The translations under genes were made by a program, and so were the position numbers. This document shows positions 46,301 through 57,727 of a DNA stretch of 64,000 nt, piece by piece (within the stretch, counting starts at the first letter, position 1; every line of letters starts with the position of its first letter). The notes under the pieces were generated by a model, which saw only the letters and a program-made list of their open reading frames with translations, did no database searches and had not been told where the DNA came from. This DNA is from Collybiopsis luxurians FD-317 M1 (lineage: Eukaryota > Basidiomycota > Agaricomycetes > Agaricales > Omphalotaceae): NCBI GenBank assembly GCA_000827265.1, contig KN834770.1, forward strand, positions 438,104 to 502,103. Reading direction: 5' to 3'.

Positions 46301-47254
46301 GGGAACAAGTCTCGGGGTTTCTCGGCATCCGTCACCTGGGGGGTGGACGCTGTCTATCATATGCATATCTGGGACACTTTCAAGTTGTCCATCCAATTTG
46401 AATCTCATTCATTCTAGGTACGCGAATAAATGCACCGCAAGGAAAAAAAAAAACACAACAATGGCCGGATGATGGAAAACGCCAGAACCGATGAAGAATC
46501 TTGAATACCACCCTTCATCTCTCGCCACTCGGAGGCACAAAAGACAGGTGGACAGAAGAGATGAGGCATCTGCCCATTGGTGACCGTCTATATATCGTTT
46601 CGCCGTAGCTCGCTTAAAGAATGACGGTATTACAGCTGACAGCCCGGCCGTGCGGGGAGGAGGAATGATTTGAATATCGGAGGTGTGGGTGGGTTGAATG
46701 GAATCAGAATAGATATCAACTCGGGCAGGAATCCCGGAAAATATACTTTTTTTTTCCTCTCAAAAAAAAAATTTCGTAAAGATGTTGATCATCTATATAC
46801 AAGTGTAAATCTTATTTTCAGATACATACATACTGTATGTACACTTGGCGGGTCGCTTCCCCCAGAAAAGGTATCATTATACCGCGTTGAATTCGGTTAG
46901 GACATGGACAGGGTCCTTGGAAAGAATCTCTCTCTCGCAAGAGGAAGAGATTTTGAAGGCGGAAAGAAGGAGCGGAAAGAGGAAGGGGGGGGGGAGGCAT
47001 GCGAATAGGGATGATAGATGATAGAATTGGGGGAGTAGACGCAAGGAGCAAGAGCCAATGCGAAACGAGATGGAAAATAGCCAAAAAAGGCAGTTGAGGA
47101 ACCGATTGATTGTTCGGTCCTGTGACATTGGATCGAGATTTGAGGAATAGCTAAGTGGATTGCTTGATGGGTTAATATAAGATTTTTCTAAGAAATGAAT
47201 TGAACGAGTTGTGAGATAAAGTCCCCGCTTGTTTCCCCAGAGCGGGTTCCGCCA
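43399..47254. other. 3.9 kb gene-poor region upstream of the CON7-like gene
   Basis: This is the largest stretch without a supported gene. Frames at 43653-43976, 44411-44725 and complement(44878..45222) are under 115 codons, do not connect through credible introns and match no family I know. It includes adjacent T and A runs at about 46747-46771 that could fold back. A CAG at about 47240, just before the CON7-like start, may be a 5' UTR intron acceptor. It probably holds the ARP8 promoter, a long CON7-like regulatory region and perhaps noncoding transcripts. Confidence 0.45.
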
Positions 47255-49289
47255 ATGTTTCCTCCCTCCGACGCGGCTGTCTCTCGATTATATCCTTCTA
47301 CTGTCTGCGACCAGGCCACAAAGTCCTTCACAGACCGCTCTGGCTCCGAGACGTTCTATCAGGACATAGCCCAGCTCGTAACTTCCTCAGTGTCTCCCGC
47401 AAACTCTCCAGACACCGTGGACGACGATCTCGCATCTTCACCGGGCCCGTCGCCGATTTATTATTATGCTGAGCCCTCGTTCGGTTCACCCAGTTCTCCT
47501 ACAGAAATGTACGACAGTGATCCGCCCTCTGCTTATCCCGCTTCTTCCTCCAATATCTATCAGCAGCCACTTGCTACACCCCAGAATGCTTTTTCATTCA
47601 ATACTGTCAGTGATATAAGAGAATCCGGTGCAAATGCTTCTTATCCATCCGATTCTCCTTCTCCTGGTGACGTACACTCTTCTGTCGATTTCCAGCAGCC
47701 TTCCCATCTATCATCTTATAATCCTGCCTTTCTCGAGGCCAATCCTCCATCCCCCTCCATTCTTGACCAGAGACGCATGTCTGAGCCTGCCATCCTAGCT
47801 GTTCCCAACGCGTATTCTACAAATTCTTCTTCCTACTCTATGCCCTTTAATAATTCTTCTCGTTCTTCCTACCCGCATTCTTTGCAACGAGGTGCAAGTA
47901 TCGGCTCTCTTCGGGACCTGCACCTTCAGCACCAGCATCTTCATTACTCTTCCTCGCGGTCCCAGTCTGCCTGGAAGACCAAAGAGGATTCTCATCACAT
48001 GTCGCATGGGGCGCATGGCAGTGAACGTCTTGACTCCCCCTTGTCCCCCTTCCAGACCAGCTTTACAGGCTCCCCGACAATGGCCCCAGGTCTCCAGTAT
48101 TCTCCCATCGCAGAGGATCGTTCTGTCAACTCACCAACAGGTACGAGTTCGTCTACACATCGGCCCTCTGCTGAGGATGTGGACACGGACGGGAATCCTA
48201 CTTCGATGGATCCCAATAGCAAAACTTATTCGTTTGTCGCCCTGCCGGGTAATGCTGTCAAAAAGCGACCCCGTCGACGCTACGACGAGATTGAACGTTT
48301 GTATCAGTGTTCTTGGCCGGACTGCAACAAGGCCTATGGAACACTGAACCATCTCAATGCTCATGTAACCATGCAAAAACACGGCCAAAAACGTAGTCCG
48401 AATGGTATGTACTGATGTCTACTTCCCCGTACTTCAATTTTCTACTTTTAGAACTTGTTTTTTCAACTTCCGCGTTCCGCTCGTTTCGCGATTGTTCCTT
48501 TTTTTTTTCTTATAATTCCGTACCGCGGATGTATTTTTTTTCTGACGGATACTCCTTGCAGAATTCAAAGAACTGAGGAAGCAGTGGCGAAAAGCGAAGA
48601 AGGAATCGGAAGCCGTTGCTCTTAGTGGCACTTCTCGGCGACCCAGTCATTTATTTGGTCAAGACCATGAGCTCAACGACCTGCATTCTAGTCGCTATCC
48701 TTCCTCTCACCAGCGGTACGGTTTTTCCAGCGGTATAACGCTCCCAGGTCTGTCGTCGCACTCGCGGTACCTGGGTCCCGACGACATGGGTTTTGCCTCG
48801 GCCGAGAGGGATGAACGCAGTGGTCTACCTTTCGGCGCGAGGCCGCGCTACGATACTACTCCGACGTCTCCTTGGAGTACCTCATCGCGATCGTCGGGTA
48901 CCCCGTACCTCTCGTCTTCCCTCCCATCTCAATCGTCCATGCCACATTTTCAACCTGTCCATGGCCACAGTCACAGTCACAGTCTTCATCAGCTCCATTT
49001 TGACAGTCCGGGCTCGAACTACCATTCCCATCCAAGTCCAACAGAATCGTCTGATCGCATAGGAAGCCTTACGATTCCTTCTCCAATGCAGACCGGTCGA
49101 CTTCCTCCGGATAGCATGCTGTTGACCCCCCTCCCTGGATATGAGTCCCGAGAAACTCTTCCCCCGCTTCAGCCTCAGGTGGGCAGTGACATGACGTATG
49201 ATCCGGAGGCGTATTACGAGGGGAACAGTGGTAGAAGATCTAGCTCTGCGCATGCGAGTATGGGTCGTGGGAGTGGAGATGATTACTGA
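47255..49289 (+). CDS. CON7-like C2H2 zinc-finger transcription factor
   Basis: Two exons (47255-48404, 48562-49289) give 625 residues. A long Ser/Pro/Tyr-rich activation-type region leads to the conserved block at about 340-400: PGNAVKKRPRRRYDEIERLY, then a single C2H2 finger CSWPDCNKAYGTLNHLNAH with its final His in VTMQKH, followed by EFKELRKQWRKAKKE. This block is the hallmark of Con7-type factors. In Magnaporthe, Con7 is required for normal conidia and infection structures; its role in basidiomycetes is not known to me. A His/Ser repeat (HGHSHSHSLHQLH) and a disordered tail follow. The large flanking noncoding regions suggest heavy regulation. Confidence 0.88.
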
Positions 49290-51501
49290 CTCAAGAGGAT
49301 AGCGCGCGATCCATTAATCGCTTTACCTCCGCACTTTCCATCGTCTCCTACGCCGCTTTAATTCACTACGGCAAGTCGTAGGATGCCTGTCCTTTACTTT
49401 CATACCTTTCGGTCAAATTTTGTTCCTTGGATCTTTCTATCCAGCCCTGTCCTTTTTTTCTTTCCTTTCTGGCTGCAATAATGCTTGTCTGTTCTCGTTG
49501 ATGTATGCCACTGCTTTGCTGCTGCATCCTTCTTCCTCCCTTCCTCTTCTCCGCTATCGGTGGTTCAACCTGTGTATACGGATTCGGGCGTTCGGATCTC
49601 TAGTGTATTTCATGTATCCTGTTTCTTGCTTTGATTTACCTGCACATAATCATTCATACATAGTGTTTACTATACTACGTGATCGATGGTAACATCCCTA
49701 TTACTTACTGTTCTTTTTACTGTGTATTTTTTACTCGATTATATCACCTCCCAGATTTTTTTCCAGTCGTTTCTTCGGCCTCAAAGCCTGCGGACGGACC
49801 TCAGTATGTACATCATGTCTTTCTGAATAGTACTCTAGTACCCGTATTCTGCGTTTTACTGTTGGTATTGTACACGAACACGCCTTTTTCTTCGCTCACT
49901 GTATATATACTATAATACTAGTTTTTTTTCGAGCCGTATGATTTATTGACGCGAGTGTCTTGACGGATCAGCGATCGAGCGGCGCGAGTCATGCAGAGTA
50001 GATGGCTTGAAGCTGAAAACTGATTGTATGCACCCGGTATTTCGGCTGTATTCCCGGCAGCAGAGCTTGCGTGGCGCATTATGCAAGGTGACAAGACCCA
50101 CGATCGATGAAGACGGACGGGGGTTTGAATGCAAGGACCTCGAGGCCAGTGAGGTATTCATAAATCTTGGCACGGTTTAACGGTTAAAATACGCATTGAT
50201 TCTTCTTTTGAATTCAGATATTCAAACGAATGATAGATGGTGGCCTCCCCAAGTTTGGTATGGCAGGGTACGGATATTCAATGCTCTTCCTTGCAAAATG
50301 AATGTACTGTAGGCATTCAACAAGTGAACATGTTATCCAAGTACATAAGGTGAAGTGGTTCCTCGAATCTACATACGAGTACGATAAGTTACGAACCGTT
50401 ACGCGACATCGGTGGTTCCTCAATATCAATGGTAATCCGACAAGACCGATTTCCTACTTCAGCGATCCGGAATTGTTTTCTGCTCCCTTTCCTTTCGATT
50501 TCTTTAAAGTTCAATGGCGATGACCACTACTGGGAAGGATCAATATGTACCGTATTCAATTTACCGCCAAGCTGATACCACACTGAAGTATTGAGATATA
50601 ATCGTTTTGTATATTTAAATTATCGGGAAACCGCCAGGAACGTTCCGGCACTGCTCCGAGATTCCCGCCCCTTCATCCCCATGTTGGACCAAAGTGTATG
50701 TACATAGGATAGAGGTACCAGGAATTGCCATCACCTTGGTGAATGATATCGCGCTCGTGCAAACAAACAGGATACGAATGTCCTTTTTTATTCGAGATGG
50801 ATATCTGAGATTGCTCACTCCCGGTACGCATCGGTTTCAATGGCGGCTTCTTCGGTATATATATCGAGGTCCTCCCCTCGAATCGCTACCGCCCCTCGAC
50901 TCCAAATGACTGAGTGTAATGTGCGGCGTGTAATATATACTTGCCAGAAGAATACTGTCAGAGCAGAGATAGAGATTCAAATGAATGTACAGTTACAGCG
51001 GCTGTAGAGTCTGGACTCTCGGATCTTCCAAGCGAAAAGTTGAATGATACTGATAGTGAAAGATGGTGGAAGTTGCGTGAGCGCAGCCTTTCAAAAGAAC
51101 GAATGGAAAGATTTTGACAAGATTTGAACATGTGCGCGCAAAGCTTCCTGAACATTGGTGTAAGCCCAGCACCAGAGCTCCAGTAATCGGTGATAATGAG
51201 CTCAAGATCTTGACAGTATTTTTTTCTTGTTCAGGAATTCCGGTCGTGGGGCGAGCGCGAATCGGACATTCAGATACAACAGCGGGCGCCTTGGCAAAAG
51301 GAACTAGGACGAAGGAAAATTTTTCTCGTCCTTGAACATAATTCTAACCTGGATGTTCACGAATCTCTACCCAGCGTCTACCTTGTATACTACTATAAAA
51401 GGAAAAAGTCAAAGCGAATCTTCCCGAACGTTGCTTATATCAGCCAAGAGACCCAGTGACGTCAATACGATATTGGCTTGGTTTCCAACGATCCACCACT
51501 A
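49290..51501. other. 2.2 kb intergenic region after the CON7-like gene
   Basis: T-rich sequence in the first 600 bases suggests a long 3' UTR. Short frames at 49420-49915, complement(49943..50173) and 50302-50523 resemble nothing. No repeat or RNA gene was seen. Confidence 0.5.
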
Positions 51502-53780
51502 ATGCTAGTCTTAACCGATATTCCGATAGAGGTTTTCCTCGACGTTTTGCTTCCTCTTCTTCCGTTGAGCGATCTACTTCATCTTCAACGCGCAAACAAG
51601 GTAATACGCCGCTGCTAGGCTTATCTGCACGATCATACTCATCGCAATACAGTTTTTTGCTGCTTTGTGCTCGGATGGCCCTTTCTGGAAGAAAAAGCTC
51701 TCGAAAGACTTCAACTTTCCAGACGAGAACACCGCCAGAACCAAGGGATGGAAATTTATCTATCTAAGATTGATGAAACCTAGAGGCAAGTCAAGCCTTA
51801 GTCGAGACAGGATTCTGTGCTCATTTCTGACTCTCAAACCAGTATTTGTCTGGGGGTGCGTTACCTATGTATGTCTATCTGTTCGTAGGATCTTGAAAGG
51901 CACGCCTGCAGGGCAAAAGGAAATGGGCGATTGGGCTTGACCAATTTTCCGCGAACGACTCTGAATAACGTCCCATTTCCTGTGGAATTGAAGTTTTCTG
52001 ACGCTCGCATTGTAAATCTTGTCGCCGGGGGAATGTGAGCCATCCTCAATCTTTCCAAAATTTAGCTTGCCAAGTTGTTCGCTCCAGGTCCTTTCAAGCC
52101 TTGGATTCTGATGGTTGTATTCACGTTTGGGGTGGGTGATATGCGCTTCCCGTTGCTGCAGGGACTCAGTGTTTGCTTAGGAACGCTGGATGGACAGGAC
52201 TTTGCTCTAAGCCGAGACGGCTTCTCAGAGCCCGGTAAGACGGCATTAACTCCTCTGAAACTCAAGTTACCAACTTCAATTCGAAGCATTAGGTAGTACT
52301 CAGCTCTAATCAATGCCTATCGTGACTTGCTTAACTTATTTATCAGCTGCGGAAGGCTGCACTCTTCCTCTCTCGATTCAAAAAATCAAATCTGGACCTT
52401 CCTGAACTGGGGAAGGCCCTTCAAACTTGTTTCTGATTTGTTCAATGCTCCAGATTTCACACCCGTCCAAGTCGAATGCGGTTGGACGTTCTCGGTCGCC
52501 CTGACAAAGTCTGGGGCTGTTGTGGTTTGGTGGCCATTCTCCGATCCAATGCGGACGGTCATAGAGACGAAAATGGGCGAAATGGATACTCAAGAAGGAA
52601 CTCGTGCTCATTCTACCTCTGATGGTATCATCGAATGCGCACCTTGGGATTTGCGGATGGATCCTATCATTCTACCCTCCTTACCTTCGCTGCCCGCTCT
52701 ATCTGCCGATAACGATTCAACAACTGAGAATGAAGTCCGAATTATAAAGATCGCAGGTTTTGACAACGCGATTGTCGGCTTAACCAATCAGGGCCATGTT
52801 TTATTGTTCAATGACCTTGGGGAGGCTTCACGCGGCAGTTGGAAATATGTGAGTATGCCCTTTCAAATCGCTTCAAATACCATCAGTAATTTTGCTACCA
52901 AAGCTGCCGAATTTTAGCGAGGTCGACAAGGTGAATGATCTTCCAGAATTTTCAGGAAATGAAGTGGAGGTCCCGAAAGACTTCAAGATCACCCATGTAA
53001 GCTCATGTCTCACGTTCTCGCCTTATATGACTTCAGCTACTGAAATGGGATAAGGTATCAGCACATTTCCGGACTTTTTTCGCTTACTCGGAGTCGATTG
53101 TGCTTATGGGAAGCGATGAGACAACTGTAGACTCACAACCGAAGATCATTCCTGAACTGCAGAACAAATCTGTCATATCAGTCGTTCTGGGTGATTATCA
53201 CTTTGCGGCCGTAACAGCGACTGGATTGCTATTCACATGGGGTCAGTACTCGGATGGTGCTCTCGGGCTCGGTGATCCTGGTAATCTCTCTCCTGGGATG
53301 CCGGGTGGTTTTGCCGATGAGGAGCACCGTCGCCATGCATTAGCAAGCAACCGAGGAACGCCTCCAAACGTGAACACACCAACCGAAGTGCGATTTGATC
53401 ACAACAGAAAGAAACCCAAAAGTCGTTTTTGTGTATCTGCTGCTGCGTCCGGTTGGCACACGGGTGCTCTCGTTATCGATTTGGAGGTGAGTTCGGGCGA
53501 CTTTTTCAAAACGTTTTACGACTTGCTGACTTCGCCATCCGCTTAGCCGAACGAAAATGAGGATGACAGCGACCTTGAGATTGAAATGGAAGCACAGCAA
53601 GCCTCTGGTCGACATCGACATATTCATCTTACCGGCCGGGGGAGAGTCGCAGGTGAAACGCCCCCAATAATTCCCGGAGGTATCATCCCGGATCCGAACA
53701 TCCCCTTCTTAGGTCGCGGTGGTAATCCATTCAGAATCGGGTTTGCTGGAAGAGGTATCCACAGAGGTCGAGGCATGTGA
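51502..53780 (+). CDS. F-box / RCC1-repeat protein (SCF substrate adaptor)
   Basis: Ten exons (51502-51600, 51653-51785, 51843-51855, 51912-52034, 52088-52131, 52181-52292, 52347-52848, 52904-52996, 53055-53486, 53547-53780) give 594 residues. The N-terminus LTDIPIEVFLDVLLPLLPL and SDLLHLQRANK is an F-box. RCC1-like blades follow (VFVWG, GNGRLGLTNFP, ALDSDGCIHVWG, VECGWTFSVALTKSG, VVLGDYHFAAVTATG, SDGALGLGD, ASGWHTGALV). The layout matches yeast Saf1, which targets adenine deaminase for ubiquitination; the substrate here is unknown. The C-terminus is RG-rich (GRGIHRGRGM). Exon 3 is 13 bases and follows a GCAAGT donor; both are forced by the frame of MKPRVFVWG. Confidence 0.85.
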
Positions 53781-54046
53781 ATATGTTCCGGAGGTGCAAT
53801 CTCTTCGCATGGTTTTTAAGATTCTATCTATACATCGGATACACTATATACTTGTATGGTTAGCATCAGTAATCATTTTGACACTTGTTTGCAATATCTT
53901 TATCAAGGACTTCTCGCCCTTTGACAGACGAAATGATTCGAGGAATGTACGGGACAACGAAGATCAATGCAAGAGGTGGAGAAAATTTTATCGTAAATTT
54001 TATTCCATGCAAAAAGACAATCAATAGGTATTATGTACAAGAAGAA

Positions 54047-56068
54047 TCATTTGAATCTAGTGAAAATGTTTCTCAAAGGCACTGGCATTCGACTCTTCTG
54101 CACTTCCGTAGAGTTCGTAGTACTTGCGGCGCGACGTAACGCATTCTCATCCATGGTATGTCTATTGGATGAGAAAGAGGGCTTCGCCCTCACCTTCTTG
54201 TTCTCCTTACCTTTCGGAACCAGTGTATTACGGAAAGACCGGCTAAGAGATGGCGTCTCTTCTGTCGCTTTTGCGGGAGATGGATCGATGATATCTTTCC
54301 TTTGCTGCACTAATCTATTTTTCACGATGGTGGCACGTTTCAGAGACTGAGATGGAGGCGAAAGCCGTGGCGCGTTCGCACCCGCCAGGTTGGAAGGCTT
54401 CTGATGAGTAGCGATACGCACAGACGGGCTCTGAGCGGGAGAGACGAAGGCAGATTGAGGAGCGAAAGTGTGACGCAACGGAGATGGACGCTTCAAAGCG
54501 CGAGTAGTAGCAGGTCCTATAGAATGACGAATCGGAGAGCGACAGATTGCTTGAACTGACACAGTGTCGTCCGGTATTTGATCTACCAGAGGGCTTTCCG
54601 CAAACCGCACGCTTTTGCATCGTTTGAGAATACCTCTCGGTGAACCTCCCGAGAGCGTTGGGGAGGTACTACTGGCTACCGACGGGGAGGGAGGTGAGAT
54701 AGACAAAGAATCGTGTAGGGAGGCAGACGGTGTTCCACCGGAAGGATTTAACGAACAGCCTTCAGGCTGGAGTTCCTGGGATTTCTGCTCAACGTTCAGG
54801 ACGTCAGGACATTGCTCAACACAGAAGTCTGAAAATTTTTCTAAGAGACTATTTGCAAAAGCCCATTCATCCTCTTCATCGCTTGGGTGCGACAAAGGAG
54901 ATTCCCGAGAGTGCAATACCTGGGAGTTCGGAGGGGCCTCTTCTTCTTGCAAGGCCGGATAAGATGGGGCTTGAACTTGTATTGAGGCGCATTGTGAACG
55001 CAAAGCATGAATCATATCTTCAAGTTCCGTGGAAGACCGCGTGTCTCCGATAAATTCAAACGTAGGATGGTACGAAGAAGGAGACCCAAGAAACGCAGTA
55101 GGAATATTGGGATAAGTGTTAGGATCAACGAGCTCAGGCTTCAGCGTTAACGGCGGAAGCGATCTGTTTCCACGACGCACGGCGAGGGTTTTCTGAATAG
55201 TTTGTAAACTCCCGCTGGATTCCAAAGATACAGGTATAACACATTGAGAATTCGAAACAATGAGGGAGGGTGGATGGGCACAGCCGTTGTTCGCAGAGGT
55301 CATTGGTGCTTCAGGCTTGTACTCTTGGCTGAAATGAAAATTTTCTTGCTGTTCTTCATCCTCTTTTTGGAAATAAGAATTAAGATTCCGAAGTTCAACC
55401 ACCATATCTACGAGATCTGGATTCATGGAGCCAGCAGGTACCTGGACGGACCAACGTTTAGTCCCGCTTTCAGATTGTAGCGTGATTTCATGTTCAAAGA
55501 CGAGAGCGTTCCGATGACGGGCACTGGAGTTGGCCGAGTTGAGGCGAGTGGTACTGATCAAAGGTGCACGTTTTCGCGACTTGGCAAGAGTTTCCTGAAA
55601 GGCGTCACTGGAATATAATGATCCTTCTGGCTTCCAAATTGAGGATTCTTTGGATTCGATTTCACCCCAAGGAACATGGCCAGGAGCGTCAGCAGCAATG
55701 AGAGTTTCCTGATACATTTTGAACATTGAATACGGCGAGATGAAACTATCTGGCCTAGATTTTCTTACCGTCCATTTAGATACGCAAAGATTTTCCTTCA
55801 AGAGTGTTCTAAGGCGAGGAGGAGTAGGTATAGTTGTAGTTGCTGCGGATAGAGGGTCCAGTTTTGATTTATACAAGTTGCAAGGGGAGTCATTGACTGA
55901 AAGATATGTCGAAAGAGGGACCATACAGCCGAGTGGAAAAGGCGGGATTGAATCTAGAGAGGCAATGGAGACGGTGTCCAAGGATAGAGACTCGGATAAT
56001 AAGCTACAGTCCAAGTTGGAAAGTACATCGATAGATAAAATAGGAGGACTTTGAGTTAGAGACGACAT
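54047..56068 (-). CDS. large intronless Ser/Pro-rich protein of unknown function
   Basis: A single uninterrupted frame of 673 residues from the ATG at 56068 (MSSLTQSPPILSIDVLSN). Ser, Pro and Leu dominate; a more ordered stretch lies at about 110-260 (LLKENLCVSKWTVRKSRPD, SVQVPAGSMNPDLVDMVVEL). At about 510-530, RGILKRCKSVRFAESP contains an RVxF-like KSVRF. The basic C-terminus (VPKGKENKKVRAKPSF) has a KEN triplet, a known APC/C degron form. No family is recognised. The lack of introns contrasts with all its neighbours, but the long clean frame argues for a real gene. Confidence 0.65.
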   Translation of the reverse strand: MSSLTQSPPILSIDVLSNLDCSLLSESLSLDTVSIASLDSIPPFPLGCMVPLSTYLSVNDSPCNLYKSKLDPLSAATTTIPTPPRLRTLLKENLCVSKWTVRKSRPDSFISPYSMFKMYQETLIAADAPGHVPWGEIESKESSIWKPEGSLYSSDAFQETLAKSRKRAPLISTTRLNSANSSARHRNALVFEHEITLQSESGTKRWSVQVPAGSMNPDLVDMVVELRNLNSYFQKEDEEQQENFHFSQEYKPEAPMTSANNGCAHPPSLIVSNSQCVIPVSLESSGSLQTIQKTLAVRRGNRSLPPLTLKPELVDPNTYPNIPTAFLGSPSSYHPTFEFIGDTRSSTELEDMIHALRSQCASIQVQAPSYPALQEEEAPPNSQVLHSRESPLSHPSDEEDEWAFANSLLEKFSDFCVEQCPDVLNVEQKSQELQPEGCSLNPSGGTPSASLHDSLSISPPSPSVASSTSPTLSGGSPRGILKRCKSVRFAESPLVDQIPDDTVSVQAICRSPIRHSIGPATTRALKRPSPLRHTFAPQSAFVSPAQSPSVRIATHQKPSNLAGANAPRLSPPSQSLKRATIVKNRLVQQRKDIIDPSPAKATEETPSLSRSFRNTLVPKGKENKKVRAKPSFSSNRHTMDENALRRAASTTNSTEVQKSRMPVPLRNIFTRFK

Positions 56069-57727
56069 GAAGGTTGGATAGGAACTTTTGTGTAACTTCA
56101 AGTTGTTGTGAAATGGGAGGAAACCACTTGCTAGCCCATGTAACTCGGTCACGTGGGAAACAAGCGCCTATGAGCGCTTCTTTGCTTCTATGGGTAAACG
56201 GAATCTGCGGTATGCAACGGTATGTGGGGTCGCGTTTAGGCTCAGGTGGCTTTACGGTCGAAAAACTTCACGCAAGATCGTGACAAGCAGTGCATACATC
56301 GAGACAAATGGAATTTCTTACCTTGCGGTTGTCTCCTGTTAGAGGAACCCGACAGCACAAATGGAGGAAGTACCCTTCGTCCTTCCGAGCCGCTATCCCG
56401 TCAAAATCGGGATCAATGTCCCATTAGATACATACATCGACACAATCTTGACATGTGTTATACACTGTACGATAATTTCTTACCCCTTTGGACTCTGTTG
56501 AGCACAATGGAACATGTTCCTGTTAAGTTGACATCTGCTGTACATACACGCTGGAATCCAGATGCAAGAACCAGTGAATGGAAGAAGTGGCGTGCACTGT
56601 ACATCCACAATAGGCAAACATAAAGAAATTAATTTTGCAAACATGTCAGGAATCTTTATTATTAAAGATTCTGAGTCCGGAGCCGCTATCAGATGAAAAA
56701 TTAACATGAACGTCGAAAAGTGAGATGTCACCGAACAAGAAGACATTAAGTTATTCATAGTTATCCGTGTACCTGTTGTGGACCTGGAGAGCAGCCGCAT
56801 CCGCTCCGTACGCTTGTCTACATACTCAGAATTAGTAAAATCCCGTCGCAACCGATATCGAGGGCTATCTCGTTGGGACCTCGCAGACGGCCAACGTGCT
56901 CCCCGCAGCACTGGACAAATTTTTGGCAAAATATGACAATACACGATCAATGAAGTCTGTTGGACCTCGGGCTTTCTGCACCGGTAGTACACCCAACCCA
57001 ACGGACTGTATGAAATCGTACAAAAGATTTACAGGAGGCAGTACTGCGTCTGTGACCACTATTTGAGCAGATAGGCGACCTCATGTTCATAATAAGCTCT
57101 GCAATGAGGCGACCGGAGGAGAATCGAGCTGTCTTGGCAAGATAATGAAGAAAGCTGGATATTTTGGACGCGTGTTTGATGCCCAATGCTGATATGCACG
57201 AACGTGTTCAGTGAGTCGCCTATGCTGTATCTGCAACATACGCAACATGGAATAACTCTTGGTGTTGAGTGAGGAAGCTCCGGCGACGATGCCGAGTACG
57301 TCGCCGACCGTGGGACAGTGGATCTTGTCGTGTCCTCTCATTGTCAACTTGTACTAGTACTATACTTTATTCTTAACTTCCTCTCTGTTCACAATGTAAG
57401 TTTTCTTTTAAATTGTAAATAATCCCTGTTGACCCAAGTTCACAGTATTCTCAGCATATTAGCTTTTTTTTTGACTTTACTGTGAGTAAATTTCTTCCAA
57501 TGCGTCTTTTCATGATGATTTCCTGTCATATTTGCACGTCAGTCGTAGGTTGAACTTTGAGCTCAACCCGGGACGCCATTTTCGCTTTTTCACTGAATCT
57601 TATTGTTGTTTGCTCTATTTCGCGTTTTATTGACGTGGCTCTCAGCAGATCCCCCCACTGCAATCCTGTAGACTCACTCTATTCGGCACTGTAATTTGGT
57701 TCATCTCTTGAAAAGTTTGCTATCATC
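56069..57727. other. intergenic region between the unknown gene and ELMO
   Basis: This holds the promoters of both outward-facing genes. A possible small minus-strand gene at 57087-57341 is listed separately; the rest, including minus frames at 56480-57059, is unresolved. Confidence 0.45.
57087..57341 (-). CDS. possible small gene, product unknown
   Basis: A frame of 84 codons begins MRGHDKIHCPTVGDVLGIVA with amphipathic helices after it. A minus frame just downstream (57059-56865: VTDAVLPPVNLLYDFIQSVG) looks protein-like and may be a further exon, but I found no intron that joins the two in phase. It may be a real short gene, a decayed one, or noise. Confidence 0.25.
   Translation of the reverse strand: MRGHDKIHCPTVGDVLGIVAGASSLNTKSYSMLRMLQIQHRRLTEHVRAYQHWASNTRPKYPAFFIILPRQLDSPPVASLQSLL

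Noticed and set aside
46740..46780. T9/A10 runs as a transposon terminus or integration scar
   Set aside because: No target-site duplication or matching terminal repeat nearby; simple homopolymer runs are common in these promoters.
48882..49253. 123-codon minus-strand frame inside the CON7-like exon 2
   Set aside because: Arg-rich text typical of antisense to Ser/His-rich coding sequence.
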